Assembly (NCBI GenBank): GCA_014843695.1 | Contig: CM026397.1 | Span: 51,384,101 to 51,448,100, forward strand | Origin: Archivesica marissinica | Lineage: Eukaryota; Mollusca; Bivalvia; Venerida; Vesicomyidae | Direction: 5' to 3' | Length of the DNA stretch: 64,000 bases | Shown: piece by piece, positions 33,601 through 48,928 of the stretch | Layout: the number at the start of each line of letters is the position of its first letter | Numbering within the stretch: position 1 is the first letter of the stretch | The notes under the pieces: generated by a model | Database searches by the model: none | Seen by the model: the letters and a program-made list of their open reading frames with translations, nothing else | What the model was told of the DNA's origin: nothing | Made by a program: the position numbers and the translations under genes

Positions 33601-36600
33601 CATAGCATACCACATACACATGTCTTACCACGCACTCACACATAGCTTACCACATACACATGTCTTACCACGCACTCACACATAGCTTACCACATACACA
33701 TGTCTTACAATGCACTCACACATGTCTTACCACGCACTCACACATAGCATACCACATACACATGTCTTACCACGCACTCACACATAGCTTACCACATACA
33801 CATGTCTTACAACGCACTCACACATGTCTTACCACGCACTCACACATAGCATACCACATACACATGTCTTACCACGCACTCACACATAGCTTACCACATA
33901 CACATGTCTTACCACGTACTCACACATAGCGTACCACGTACAAATGTCTTACAACGCACTCACACATGTCTTACCACGCACTCACACATAGCTTACCACA
34001 TACACATGTCTTACAACGCACTCACATATGTCTTACCACGCACTCACACATAGCATACCACATACACATGTCTTACCACGTACTCACACATAGCTTACCA
34101 CATACCCATGTCTTACAACGCACTCACACATGTCTTACCACGCACTCACACATAGCATACCACTCACACATGTTTTACAACGCACTCACACATAGCATAC
34201 CGCATACATATGTCTTACAACGTACTCACACATAGCTTACCACATACCCATGTCTTACAACGCACTCACACATGTCTTACCACGCACTCACACATAGCAT
34301 ACCACTCACACATGTTTTACAACGCACTCACACATAGCATACCGCATACATATGTCTTACAACGCACTCACACATAGCTTACCACATACACATATCTTAC
34401 AACGCACTCACACATGTCTTACCACGCACTCACACATAGCTTACCACATACACATGTCTTACCACGCACTCACACATGTCTTACCACGCACTCACACATA
34501 GCATACCACATACACGTGTCTTACCACGCACTCACACATATCTTACCACATACACATGTCTTACAACGCACTCACACATGTCTTACCACGCACTCACACA
34601 TAGCATACCACATACACATGTCTTACCACGCACTCACACAATGCTTACCCCATACACATGTCTTACCACGCACTCATACATAGCTTACCACATACACATG
34701 CCTTACAACGCACAAACACATAGCTTACCACATACACATGTCTTACCACGCACTCACACATAGCTTACCACATACACATGTCTTACCATGCACTCACACA
34801 TAGCTTACCACATACACATGTCTTACCACGCACTCACACATAGCTAATCACATACACATGTCTTACCACGTACTCACACATAGCTTACCCCATACACATG
34901 TCTTACAACGCACTCACACATGTCTTACCACGCACTCACGCATATCATACCACATACACATGTCTTACCACGCACTCACACATAGCTTACCACATACACA
35001 TGTCTTACCACGCACTCACACATGTCTTACCACGCGCTCACACATATCTTACCACATACACATGTCTTACAACGCACTCACACATGTCTTACCACGCACT
35101 CACGCATAGCATAGGACATACACATGTCTTACCACGCACTCACACATAGCTTACCACAGACACATGTCTTACCACGCACTCACACATAGCTTACCACATA
35201 CACATGTCTTACAACGCACTCACACATGTCTTACCACGCGCTCACACATATCTTACCACATACACATGTCTTACCAAGCACTCACACATAGCTTACCACG
35301 TACACATGTCTTACAATGCACTCACACATGTCTTACCACGCACTCACACATAGCTTACCACATACACATGTCTTACCACGCACTCACACATAGCATACCA
35401 CATACACATGTCTTACCACGCACTCACACATAGCTTACCACATACACATGTCTTACCACGCACTCACACATAGCTTACCACATACACATGTCTTACAGCG
35501 CACACACACATAGCTTACCACATACACATGTCTTACCACGCACTCACACATAGCATACCACATACACATGTCTTACAACGCACTCACACATAGCTTAACA
35601 CATACACATGTTTTACAACGCACTCACACATGTCTTACCACGTACTCACACATAGCTTACCCCATACACATGTCTTACAACGCACTCACACATGTCTTAC
35701 CACGCACTCACACATAGCATACCACATACACATGTCTTACCACGCACTCACACATAGCTTACCACATACACATGTCTTACCATGCACTCACACATAGCTA
35801 ACCACATACACATGTCTTACCACGTACTCACACATAGCTTACCACATACACATGTCTTACAACGCACTCACACATGTCTTACCACGCACTCACACATAGC
35901 ATACCACATACACATGTCTTACCACGCACTCACACATAGCTTACCACATACACATGTCTTACCACGCACTCACACATAGCTTACCACATACACATGTCTT
36001 ACAACGCACTCACACATGTCTTACCACTTGTCTTACCACGCACTCACACATAGCATACCACTCCACATGTTTTACCACGCACTCACACATAGCTTACCAC
36101 ATACACATGTCTTACCAAACGCACTCACACATAGCTTACCACATACACATGTCTTACAACGCACTCACACATGTCTTACCACGCTCTCACACATAGCATA
36201 CCACATACACATGTCTTACCACGCACTCACACATAGCTTACCACATACACATGTCTTACAACGCACTCACACATGTCTTACCACGCACTCACACATAGCA
36301 TACCACATACACATGTCTTACCACGCACTCACACATAGCTTACCACATACACATGTCTTACCACGCACTCACACATAGCTTACCACATACACATGTCTTA
36401 CAACGCACACACATAGCTTACCACATACACATGTCTTACCACGCACTCACACCATACGTAGCTAACCACATACACATGTCTTACCACGTACTCACACATA
36501 GCTTACCCATACACATGTCTTACAACGCACTCACACATGTCTTACCACGCACTCACACATAGCATCACATAACACATGTCTTACCACGTACTCACACATA

Positions 36601-39600
36601 GCTTACCACATACACATGTCTTACAACGCACTCACACATGTCTTACCACGCACTCACACATAGCATACCACATACACATGTCTTACCACGCACTCACACA
36701 TAGCTTACCACATACACATGTCTTACCACGCACTCACACATAGCTTACCACATACACATGTCTTACATGCACTCACACATGTCTTACCACGCACTCACAC
36801 ATAGCATACCACATACACATGTCTTACCACGCACTCACACATAGCTTACCACATACACATGTCTTACAACGCACTCACACATGTCTTACCACGCACTCAC
36901 ACATAGCATACCACATACACATGTCTTACCACGCACTCACACATAGCTTACCACATACACATGTCTTACCACGTACTCACACATAGCGTACCACGTACAC
37001 ATGTCTTACAACGCACTCACACATGTCTTACCACGCACTCACACATAGCTTACCACATACACATGTCTTACAACGCACTCACATATGTCTTACCACGCAC
37101 TCACACATAGCATACCACATACACATGTCTTACCACGTACTCACACATAGCTTACCACATACACATGTCTTACAACGCACTCACACATGTCTTACCACGC
37201 ACTCACACATAGCATACCACTCACACATGTTTTACAACGCACTCACACATAGCATACCACATACACATGTCTTACAACGCACTCACACATAGCTTACCAC
37301 ATACACATGTCTTACCACGCACTCACACATAGCTTACCACATACACATTCTTACGCACTCACACATGTCTACCACGCACTCACACATAGCTTACCACATA
37401 CACATGTCTTACCACGCACTCACACATGTCTTACCACGCACTCACACATAGCATACCACATACACATGTCTTACCACGCACTCACACATATCTTACCACA
37501 TACACATGTCTTACAACGCACTCACACATGTCTTACCACGCACTCACACATAGCATACCACATACACATGTCTTACCACGCACTCACACATTGCTTACCA
37601 CATACACATGTCTTACCACGCACTCACACATAGCTTACCACATACACATGTCTTACAACGCACTCACACATAGCTTACCACATACACATGTCTTACCACG
37701 CACTCACACATAGCTTACCACATACACATGTCTTACCACGCACTCACACATAGCTTACCACATACACATGTCTTACCACGCACTCACACATAGCTTACCA
37801 CATACACATGTCTTACAACGCACTCACACATGTCTTACCACGCACTCACGCATAGCATACCACATACACATGTCTTACCACGCACTCACACATAGCTTAC
37901 CACAGACACATGTCTTACCACGCACTCACACATAGCTTACCACATACACATGTCTTACAACGCACTCACACATGTCTTACCACGCGCTCACACATATCTT
38001 ACCACATACACATGTCTTACAACGCACTCACACATGTCTTACCACGCACTCACGCATAGCATAGGACATACACATGTCTTACCACGCACTCACACATAGC
38101 TTACCACAGACACATGTCTTACCACGCACTCACACATAGCTTACCACATACACATGTCTTACAACGCACTCACACATGTCTTACCACGCGCTCACACATA
38201 TCTTACCACATACACATGTCTTACAACGCACTCACACATGTCTTACCACGCACTCGCACATAGCATACCACATACACATGTCTTACCACGCACTCACACA
38301 TAGCTTACCACATACACATGTCTTACCAGGCACTCACACATAGCTTACCACATACACATGTCTTACAACGCACACACACATAGCTTACCACATACACATG
38401 TCTTACCACGCACTCACACATAGCTTACCACATACACATGTCTTACCACGCACTCACACATAGCTTACCACATACACATGTCTTACCACGCACTCACACA
38501 TAGCTAACCACATACACATGTCTTACCACGTACTCACACATAGCTTACCCCATACACATGTTTTACAACGCACTCACACATGTCTTACCACGCACTCACA
38601 CATAGCATACCACATACACATGTCTTACCACGTACTCACACATAGCTTACCCCATACACATGTCTTACAACGCACTCACACATGTCTTACCACGCACTCA
38701 CGCATAGCATACCACATACACATGTCTTACCACGCACTCACACATAGCTTACCACATACACATGTCTTACCACGCACTCACACATAGCTTACCACATACA
38801 CATGTCTTACAACGCACTCACACATGTCTTACCACGCACTCACACATAGCATACTACATACACATGTCTTACCACGCACTCACACATAGCTTACCACATA
38901 CACATGTCTTACAACGCACTCACACATGTCTTACCACGCACTCACACATAGCATACCACATACACATGTTTTATCACGCACTCACACATAGCATACCACA
39001 TACACATGTCTTACCACGTACTCACACATAGCTTACCACATACACATGTCTTACCACGCACTCACACATAGCTTACCACATACACATGTCTTACCACGCA
39101 CTCACACATAGCACACCACTCACACATGTTTTACCACGCACTCACACATAGCTAACCACATACACATGTCTTACAACGCACTCACACATAGCTTACCACA
39201 TACACATGTCTTACAACGCACTCACACATGTCTTACCACGCTCTCACACATAGCATACCACATACACATGTCTTACCACGCACTCACACATAGCTTACCA
39301 CATACACATGTCTTACAACGCACTCACACATGTCTTACCACGCACTCACACATAGCATACCACATACACATGTCTTACCACGCACTCACACATAGCTTAC
39401 CACATACACATGTCTTACCACGCACTCACACATAGCTTACCACATACACATATCTTACAACGCACACACACATAGCTTACCACATACACATGTCTTACCA
39501 CGCACTCATACGTAGCTAACCACATACACATGTCTTACCACGTACTCACACATAGCTTACCCCATACACATGTTTTACAACGCACTCACACATGTCTTAC

Positions 39601-42600
39601 CACGCACTCACACATAGCATACCACATACACATGTTTTACCACGCACTCACACATAGCATACCACATACACATGTCTTACCACGTATTCACACATAGCTT
39701 ACCCCATACACATGTCTTACAACGCACTCACACATGTCTTACCACGCACTCACACATAGCATACCACATACACATGTCTTACCACGCACTCACACATAGC
39801 TTACCACATACACATGTCTTACCACGCACTCACACATAGCTTACCACATACACATGTCTTACAATGCACTCACACATGTCTTACCACGCACTCACACATA
39901 GCATACCACATACACATGTCTTACCACGCACTCACACATAGCTTACCACATACACATGTCTTACAACGCACTCACACATGTCTTACCACGCACTCACACA
40001 TAGCATACCACATACACATGTCTTACCACGCACTCACACATAGCTTACCACATACACATGTCTTACCACGTACTCACACATAGCTTACCACGTACACATG
40101 TCTTACAACGCACTCACACATGTCTTACCACGCACTCACACATAGCATACCACATACACATGTCTTACCACGCACTCACACATAGCTTACCACATACACA
40201 TGTCTTACAACGCACTCACATATGTCTTACCACGCACTCACACATAGCATACCACATACACATGTCTTACCACGTACTCACACATAGCTTACCACATACC
40301 CATGTCTTACAACGCACTCACACATGTCTTACCACGCACTCACACATAGCATACCACTCACACATGTTTTACAACGCACTCACACATAGCATACCGCATA
40401 CATATGTCTTACAACGCACTCACACATAGCTTACCACATACACATGTCTTACCAGGCACTCACACATAGCTTACCACATACACATATCTTACAACGCACT
40501 CACACATATCTTACCACGCACTCACACATAGCATACCATATACACATGTCGTACCAGGCACTCACACATAGCTTACCACATACACATGTCTTACCACGCA
40601 CTCACACATGTCTTACCACGCACTCACACATAGCATACCACATACACATGTCTTACCACGCACTCACACATATCTTACCACATACACATGTCTTACAACG
40701 CACTCACACATGTCTTACCACGCACTCACACATAGCATAGGACATACACATGTCTTACCACGCACTCACACATAGCTTACCACAGACACATGTCTTACCA
40801 CGCACTCACACATAGCTTACCACATACACATGTCTTACAACGCACTCACACATGTCTTACCACGCGCTCACACATATCTTACCACATACACATGTCTTAC
40901 AACGCACTCACACATGTCTTACCACGCACTCGCACATAGCATACCACATACACATGTCTTACCACGCACTCACACATAGCTTACCACATACACATGTCTT
41001 ACCACGCACTCACACATAGCTTACCACATACACATGTCTTACAACGCACACACACATAGCTTACCACATACACATGTCTTACCACGCACTCACACATAGC
41101 TTACCACATACACATGTCTTACCACGCACTCACACATAGCTTACCACATACACATGTCTTACCACGCACTCACACATAGCTAACCACATACACATGTCTT
41201 ACCACGTACTCACACATAGCTTACCCCATACACATGTCTTACAACGCACTCACACATGTCTTACCACGCACTCACACATAGCATACCACATACACATGTC
41301 TTACCACGCACTCACACATAGCTTACCACATACACATGTCTTACAACGCACTCACACATGTCTTACCACGCACTCACGCATAGCATACCACATACACATG
41401 TCTTACCACGCACTCACACATAGCTTACCACATACACATGTCTTACCACGCACTCACACATAGCTTACCACATACACATGTCTTACAACGCACTCACACA
41501 TGTCTTACCACGCACTCACACATAGCATACCACATACACATGTCTTACCACGCACTCACACATAGCTTACCACATACACATGTCTTACAACGCACTCACA
41601 CATGTCTTACCACGCACTCACACATAGCATACCACATACACATGTTTTATCACGCACTCACACATAGCATACCACATACACATGTCTTACCACGTACTCA
41701 CACATAGCTTACCACATACACATGTCTTACCACGCACTCACACATAGCTTACCACATACACATGTCTTACCACGCACTCACACATAGCACACCACTCACA
41801 CATGTTTTACCACGCACTCACACATAGCTAACCACATACACATGTCTTACAACGCACTCACACATGTCTTACCACGCACTCACACATAGCATACCACTCA
41901 CACATGTTTTACAACGCACTCACACATAGCATACCGCATACATATGTCTTACAACGCACTCACACATAGCTTACCACATACACATGTCTTACCAGGCACT
42001 CACACATAGCTTACCACATACACATATCTTACAACGCACTCACACATATCTTACCACGCACTCACACATAGCATACCATATACACATGTCGTACCAGGCA
42101 CTCACACATAGCTTACCACATACACATGTCTTACCACGCACTCACACATGTCTTACCACGCACTCACACATAGCATACCACATACACATGTCTTACCACG
42201 CACTCACACATAGCTTACCACATACACATGTCTTACAACGCACTCACACATGTCTTACCACGCACTCACACATAGCATAGGACATACACATGTCTTACCA
42301 CGCACTCACACATAGCTTACCACATACACATGTCTTACCACGCACTCACACATAGCTTACCACATACACATGTCTTACAACGCACTCACACATGTCTTAC
42401 CACGCGCTCACACATATCTTACCACATACACATGTCTTACAACGCACTCACACATGTCTTACCACGCACTCGCACATAGCATACCACATACACATGTCTT
42501 ACCACGCACTCACATAGCTTACCACTACACATGTCTTACCAGCACTCACACATAGCTTACCACATACACATGTCTTACAACGCACACACACATAGCTTAC

Positions 42601-45300
42601 CACATACACATGTCTTACCACGCACTCACACATAGCTTACCACATACACATGTCTTACCACGCACTCACACATAGCTTACCACATACACATGTCTTACCA
42701 CGCACTCACACATAGCTTACCACATACACATGTCTTACCACGCACTCACACATAGCTTACCACATACACATGTCTTACAACGCACACACACATAGCTTAC
42801 CACATACACATGTCTTACCACGCACTCACACATAGCTTACCACATACACATGTCTTACAACGCACTCACACATAGCTTACCACATACACATGTCTTACCA
42901 CGCACTCACACATAGCTTACCACATACACATGTCTTACCACGTACTCACACATAGCTTACCCCATACACATGTCTTACAACGCACTCACACATGTCTTAC
43001 CACGCACTCACACATAGCATACCACATACACATGTTTTACCACGCACTCACACATAGCATACCACATACACATGTCTTACCACGTACTCACACATAGCTT
43101 ACCCCATACACATGTCTTACAACGCACTCACACATGTCTTACCACGCACTCACACATAGCATACCACATACACATGTTTTACCACGCACTCACACATAGC
43201 ATACCACATACACATGTCTTACCACGCACTCACACATAGCTTACCACATACACATGTCTTACAACGCACTCACACATGTCTTACCACGCACTCACACATA
43301 GCATACCACATACACATGTCTTACCATGCACTAACACATAGCTTACCACATACACATGTCTTACAACGCACTCACACATGTCTTACCACGCACTCACACA
43401 TAGCATACCACATACACATGTCTTACCACGCACTCACACATAGCTTACCACATACACATGTCTTACCAAGCACTCACACATAGCTTACCACGTACACATG
43501 TCTTACAATGCACTCACACATGTCTTACCACGCACTCACACATAGCTTACCACATACACATGTCTTACCACGCACTCACACATAGCTTACCACATACACA
43601 TGTCTTACCACGCACTCACACATAGCTTACCACATACACATGTCTTACAACGCACACACACATAGCTTACCACATACACATGTCTTACCACGCACTCACA
43701 CATAGCATACCACATACACATGTCTTACAACGCACACACACATAGCTTACCACATACACATGTCTTACCACGCACTCACACATAGCTTACCACATACACA
43801 TGTCTTACCACGCACTCACACATAGCTAACCACATACACATTTCTTACCACGTACTCACACATAGCTTACCACATACACATGTCTTACAACGCACTCACC
43901 CATGTCTTACCTCGCACTCACACATAGCATACCACATACACATTTCTTAGCACGCTCTCACACATGGCTTACCACATACACATGTCTTACTACGCACTCA
44001 CACATAGCTTACCACATACACATGTCTTACAACGCACACACACATTGCTTACCACATACAAATGTCTTACCACGTACTCACACATAGCTTACCACATACA
44101 CATGTCTTACCACGCACTCTCACATAGCTAACCACATACACATGTCTTACCACGTACTCACACATAGCTTACCCCACACACATGTCTTACAACGCACTCA
44201 CACATGTCTTACCACGCACTCACACATAGCATACCACATATACATGTCTTATCACGCACTCACACATATCTTACCACATACCCATGTCTTACAACGCACT
44301 CACACATGTCTTACCACGCACTCACACATAGCATACCACATACACATATCTTACCACGCACTCACACATAGCTTACCACATACACATGTCTTACCACGCA
44401 CTCACACATAGCTAACCACATACACATGTCTTACCACGTACTCACACATAGCTTACCCCATACACATGTCTTACAACGCACTCACACATGTCTTACCACG
44501 CACTCACACATAGCATACCACATACACATGTCTTACCACGCACTCACACATAGCTTACCACATACACATGTCTTACCACGCACTCACACATAGCTTACCA
44601 CATACACATGTCTTACAACGCACTCACACATGTCTTACCACGCACTCACACATAGCATACCACATACACATGTCTTACCACGCACTCACACATAGCTTAC
44701 CACATACACATGTCTTACAACGCACTCACACATGTCTTACCACGCACTCACACATAGCATACCACATACACATGTCTTACCACGCACTCACACATAGCTT
44801 ACCACATACACATGTCTTACCAAGCACTCACACATAGCTTACCACGTACACATGTCTTACAATGCACTCACACATGTCTTACCACGCACTCACACATAGC
44901 TTACCACATACACATGTCTTACCACGCACTCACACATAGCTTACCACATACACATGTCTTACCACGCACTCACACATAGCTTACCACATACACATGTCTT
45001 ACAACGCACTCACACATAGCTTACCACATACACATGTCTTACCACGCACTCACACATAGCATACCACATACACATGTCTTACCACGCACTCACACATAGC
45101 TTACCACATACACATGTCTTACCACGCACTCACACATAGCTTACCACATACACATGTCTTACCACGCACTCACACATAGCTTACCACATACACATGTCTT
45201 ACCACGCACTCACACATAGCTTACCACATACACATGTCTTACAACGCACTCACACATGTCTTATCACGCACTCACACGTAGCTTACCACATACACATGTC
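30605..45300. repeat. minisatellite array R3, 40-bp dimer with extra 22-bp units
   Basis: The 40-bp unit is a 22-mer related to CTTACCACGCACTCACACAT plus AG joined to the 18-mer CTTACCACATACACATGT. An additional 22-mer ending in CACATGT often gives 62-bp and 102-bp composites. Both parts are recognisably derived from the R2 monomers. The TAG within CACATAGC interrupts one plus frame in three, so apparent ORFs stay near 60-120 residues. Large internal duplications are evident (offsets about 6.15-6.19 kb, 2676 bp, 1540 bp and 1354 bp). The array ends at the gap, so its true length is unknown. Confidence 0.96.
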
Positions 45301-46300
45301 NNNNNNNNNNNNNNNNNNNNNNNNNNNNNNNNNNNNNNNNNNNNNNNNNNNNNNNNNNNNNNNNNNNNNNNNNNNNNNNNNNNNNNNNNNNNNNNNNNNN
45401 NNNNNNNNNNNNNNNNNNNNNNNNNNNNNNNNNNNNNNNNNNNNNNNNNNNNNNNNNNNNNNNNNNNNNNNNNNNNNNNNNNNNNNNNNNNNNNNNNNNN
45501 NNNNNNNNNNNNNNNNNNNNNNNNNNNNNNNNNNNNNNNNNNNNNNNNNNNNNNNNNNNNNNNNNNNNNNNNNNNNNNNNNNNNNNNNNNNNNNNNNNNN
45601 NNNNNNNNNNNNNNNNNNNNNNNNNNNNNNNNNNNNNNNNNNNNNNNNNNNNNNNNNNNNNNNNNNNNNNNNNNNNNNNNNNNNNNNNNNNNNNNNNNNN
45701 NNNNNNNNNNNNNNNNNNNNNNNNNNNNNNNNNNNNNNNNNNNNNNNNNNNNNNNNNNNNNNNNNNNNNNNNNNNNNNNNNNNNNNNNNNNNNNNNNNNN
45801 NNNNNNNNNNNNNNNNNNNNNNNNNNNNNNNNNNNNNNNNNNNNNNNNNNNNNNNNNNNNNNNNNNNNNNNNNNNNNNNNNNNNNNNNNNNNNNNNNNNN
45901 NNNNNNNNNNNNNNNNNNNNNNNNNNNNNNNNNNNNNNNNNNNNNNNNNNNNNNNNNNNNNNNNNNNNNNNNNNNNNNNNNNNNNNNNNNNNNNNNNNNN
46001 NNNNNNNNNNNNNNNNNNNNNNNNNNNNNNNNNNNNNNNNNNNNNNNNNNNNNNNNNNNNNNNNNNNNNNNNNNNNNNNNNNNNNNNNNNNNNNNNNNNN
46101 NNNNNNNNNNNNNNNNNNNNNNNNNNNNNNNNNNNNNNNNNNNNNNNNNNNNNNNNNNNNNNNNNNNNNNNNNNNNNNNNNNNNNNNNNNNNNNNNNNNN
46201 NNNNNNNNNNNNNNNNNNNNNNNNNNNNNNNNNNNNNNNNNNNNNNNNNNNNNNNNNNNNNNNNNNNNNNNNNNNNNNNNNNNNNNNNNNNNNNNNNNNN
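45301..46300. other. assembly gap (1000 N)
   Basis: Exactly 1000 N, a placeholder. Array R3 lies on its left and the unrelated array R4 on its right. The R3/R4 boundary is therefore not observed. Confidence 0.99.
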
Positions 46301-47438
46301 ATTATTGTAGGGATGTGGTAGATTATTGTAGGGATGTGGTAGATTATTGTAGGGATGTGGTATATTATTGTAGGGATGTGGTAGATTATTGTAGGGATGT
46401 GGTAGATTATTGTAGGGATGTGGTAGATTATTGTAGGGATGTGGTAGATTATTGTAGTGATGTGGTAGATTATTGTAGGGATGTGGTAGATTATTGTAGG
46501 GATGTGGTAGATTATTGTATGTATGTGGTAGATTATTGTAGGGATGTGGTAGATTATTGTAGGGATGTGGTAGATTATTGTATGGATGTGGTAGATTATT
46601 GTAGGGATGTGGTAGATTATTGTAGGGATGTGGTAGATTATGTGGGTGTGGTGTTTGTGGGTGTGGTGTTTTGTAGGGATGTGGTAGATTATTGTAGGGA
46701 TGTGGTAGATTATTGTAGGGATGTGGTAGATTATTGTAGGGATGTGGTAGATTATTGTATGGATGTGGTAGATTATTGTAGGGATGTGGTAGATTATTGT
46801 ATGGATGTGGTAGATTATGTATTGTGGTAGATTATTGTAGGGATGTGGTAGATTATTGTATGGATGTGGTAGATTATTGTATGGATGTGGTAGATTATTG
46901 TAGGGATGTGGTAGATTATTGTAGGGATGTGGTAGATTATTGTATGGATGTGGTAGATTATTGTAGGATGTGGTAGATTATTGTATGGATGTGGTAGATT
47001 ATTGTATGGATGTGGTAGATTATTGTATGGATGTGGTAGATTATTGTATGGATGTGGTAGATTATTGTAGGGATGTGGTAGATTATTGTATGGATGTGGT
47101 AGATTATTGTATGGATGTGGTAGATTATTGTAGGGATGTGGTAGATTATTGTATGGATGTGGTAGATTATTGTAGGGATGTGGTAGATTATTGTAGGGAT
47201 GTGGTAGATTATTGTAGGGAAGTGGTAGATTATTGTAGGGATGTGGTAGATTATTGTAGGGATGTGGTAGATTATTGTATGGATGTGGTAGATTATTGTA
47301 TGGATGTGGTAGATTATTGTATGGATGTGGTAGATTATTGTAGGGATGTGGTAGATTATTGTATGGATGTGGTGGATTATTGTAGGGATGTGGTAGATTA
47401 TTGTAGGGGTGTGGTAGATTATTGTAGGGATGTGGTAG
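46301..47438. repeat. minisatellite array R4, 21-bp unit, ~54 copies
   Basis: The unit contains GATTATTGTAGGGATGTGG, and one position alternates G/T (GTAGGGA or GTATGGA). Since 21 is divisible by 3, each frame repeats a fixed heptapeptide: DYCRDVV or DYCMDVV on the plus strand, and NLPHPYN or IIYHIPT on the minus strand. Having both strands open is expected of a stop-free 21-mer. A G/T-rich break at about 46643-46675 resembles the interruptions in R1. The right edge is clean at about 47438. Confidence 0.95.
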
Positions 47439-47606
47439 TGATACAGACAACTGTACATACATTGTATGCATACTTGGAAGAGAATTCACTTGCTTTGTTC
47501 AGATGAGCTAAACAGGTCCTATTCGAATCAAGATTCATCTCGCTGGCCGGGAATGCAGCATTGCCCGTCATTCTTCCTTTGATTGGACAATTATGTGTGT
47601 GTTCTA

Positions 47607-47890
47607 CGTTTATTTATCGTCGCTACCGGTTGCCCATATGAGCGACGCCTCCTGAAGAGATTAGTCATTTTAGATTTTTTGGAACATAGTTAGTGCAATG
47701 ATACAAACAGAGACCCATTCCAGAGTCTCCTCTGATTCTTTTACATGCACGGTGTAAAGCACCGACACGAAACCTCGGTTTAAAGTCCCATCTGAAAGAC
47801 TGTTAATTTTATTAGGGTCAGACACGCGATCGAGTCTGCGATCCCTGGATTTACCAGTCCAGCGTGTTACCACTGGACTACAGATCCGTT
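47607..47890 (-). mobile_element. SINE family A, copy 3 (near full length)
   Basis: On the minus strand it runs from the head (GTAGTCCAGTGGTAACACGC near 47880) through the full body to the tail GCAACCGGTAGCGACGATAA at about 47609. The B-box region is slightly altered (GGATCGCAGACTCGATCG), so promoter activity would probably be weak. Confidence 0.88.
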
Positions 47891-48294
47891 GGACAATTAT
47901 ATGCTGCAAGGTGATTAAGTACCAGCATAAGCTGATAATACTGGGTATTTGACATGTGAAAGATTATATTGAAAATACATATGTGGGTGCAAGAGAGTAT
48001 AATTATAAGCCAATAACCGATTTCTAGTTCATTTGAATCGATCCATTTTGTGCAAATCCATTTGCAGATGTTGTGAATATTGTAACAAGTTGTGCATGCA
48101 GCAGTTATGATAGTCTAGACATGAACAAAAATTGGAAACACGCGTATAACACACAATGGAATAGTCAGTTAGCTCAGATTACAAGTCAAGTCAAAAGTTT
48201 TACTGGCAAAAACATACAAATGTCCATCGCTAATCGAATAGTCAGTTAACGGTAAAATATGAATACTACTGTGAAGTTACGTCATTATAATAAC
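47891..48294. other. no gene seen
   Basis: AT-rich sequence. A short phrase AATAGTCAGTTA occurs twice (about 48160 and 48237). Nothing else could be supported. Confidence 0.5.
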
Positions 48295-48334
48295 AGCGAT
48301 ACGTCATCGATGACGCAATCAATGTCGTATCGCT
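48295..48334. repeat. short palindrome
   Basis: AGCGATACG at 48295-48303 pairs with CGTATCGCT at 48326-48334, and the self-complementary TCATCGATGA lies between. It may be the centre of an unrecognised foldback element. Confidence 0.5.
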
Positions 48335-48682
48335 ACCATTCATATGTTGTTCACGAGCCTACTATTACTATATGACTCGCAATGTGTAAACATCCCATTC
48401 CTAATCATAGTGGTCTCCCCTTAAATCTTGTTATTTATTAGTTCCTTTTAGTACGATGGTTAAAGTCATAGATTATTTGAATCTTTACAAGTGTTGGATG
48501 TATAGGGTTGCATTAAAGTAATTAAATCGATAAACTTAACATGTACGTGGCGTTTACTTTGAAATGACAATCAACATTAATGTGAGTAAATTGTCACATT
48601 CCAATGACCTCATCACTTTATAGTAAATTAGTACACCATTCATGCGTGTATATAGGGTGGCATAATTTGTAAAGTGCATCAA
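48335..48682. other. no gene seen
   Basis: AT-rich spacer with no supported feature. Confidence 0.5.
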
Positions 48683-48846
48683 CAGACGGATCTGTAGTCC
48701 AGTGGTAACACGCTGGATTGATAATCCAGGGATCGTAGGTTCGATCCCCCGTCTGACCCTGTACACCGTGCATTGCACTATTCTCCAATAATCTAAAATG
48801 ACTCGTCGCTCATATGGGCAACCGGTAGCGACGATAAATAAACGGG
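48683..48846 (+). mobile_element. SINE family A, copy 4 with internal deletion
   Basis: This copy has the best-preserved tRNA-like head. It includes an acceptor-like pairing CAGACGG/CCGTCTG, an A-box in GTAGTCCAGTGGTAACACG, the anticodon arm CTGGATTGATAATCCAG and an intact B-box GGTTCGATCCC. The body jumps from GTCTGACCCTGTACACCGTG straight to GCATTGCACTATTCTCC, losing about 100 bases compared with copy 3. It then ends with the GCAACCGGTAGCGACGATAA tail and an A-rich stretch. The T-stem is too short for a genuine tRNA. Confidence 0.85.
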
Positions 48847-48928
48847 GAAAAAAGAAAAGTGAATCAAATGCACATATAAGGTGAGAAAATAAATCTACCA
48901 CTTCCATCGAGATACAGTTACGGAAAGC

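Noticed and set aside
32048..44837. Repeated 61-123-residue plus-strand ORFs (MSYHALTHSLPHTH type)
   Set aside because: They are stop-to-stop segments of R3. The TAG in CACATAGC ends them at regular intervals.
45194..47506. Plus and minus ORFs of 166-524 residues around gap 2 and R4
   Set aside because: They are translations of N and of a stop-free 21-mer. Both strands are open, with no domain and no start context.
48683..48756. Functional tRNA-Ile (GAT)
   Set aside because: The anticodon arm and B-box look good, but the T-stem is about three bases short once the acceptor is paired, and a SINE A body follows directly.
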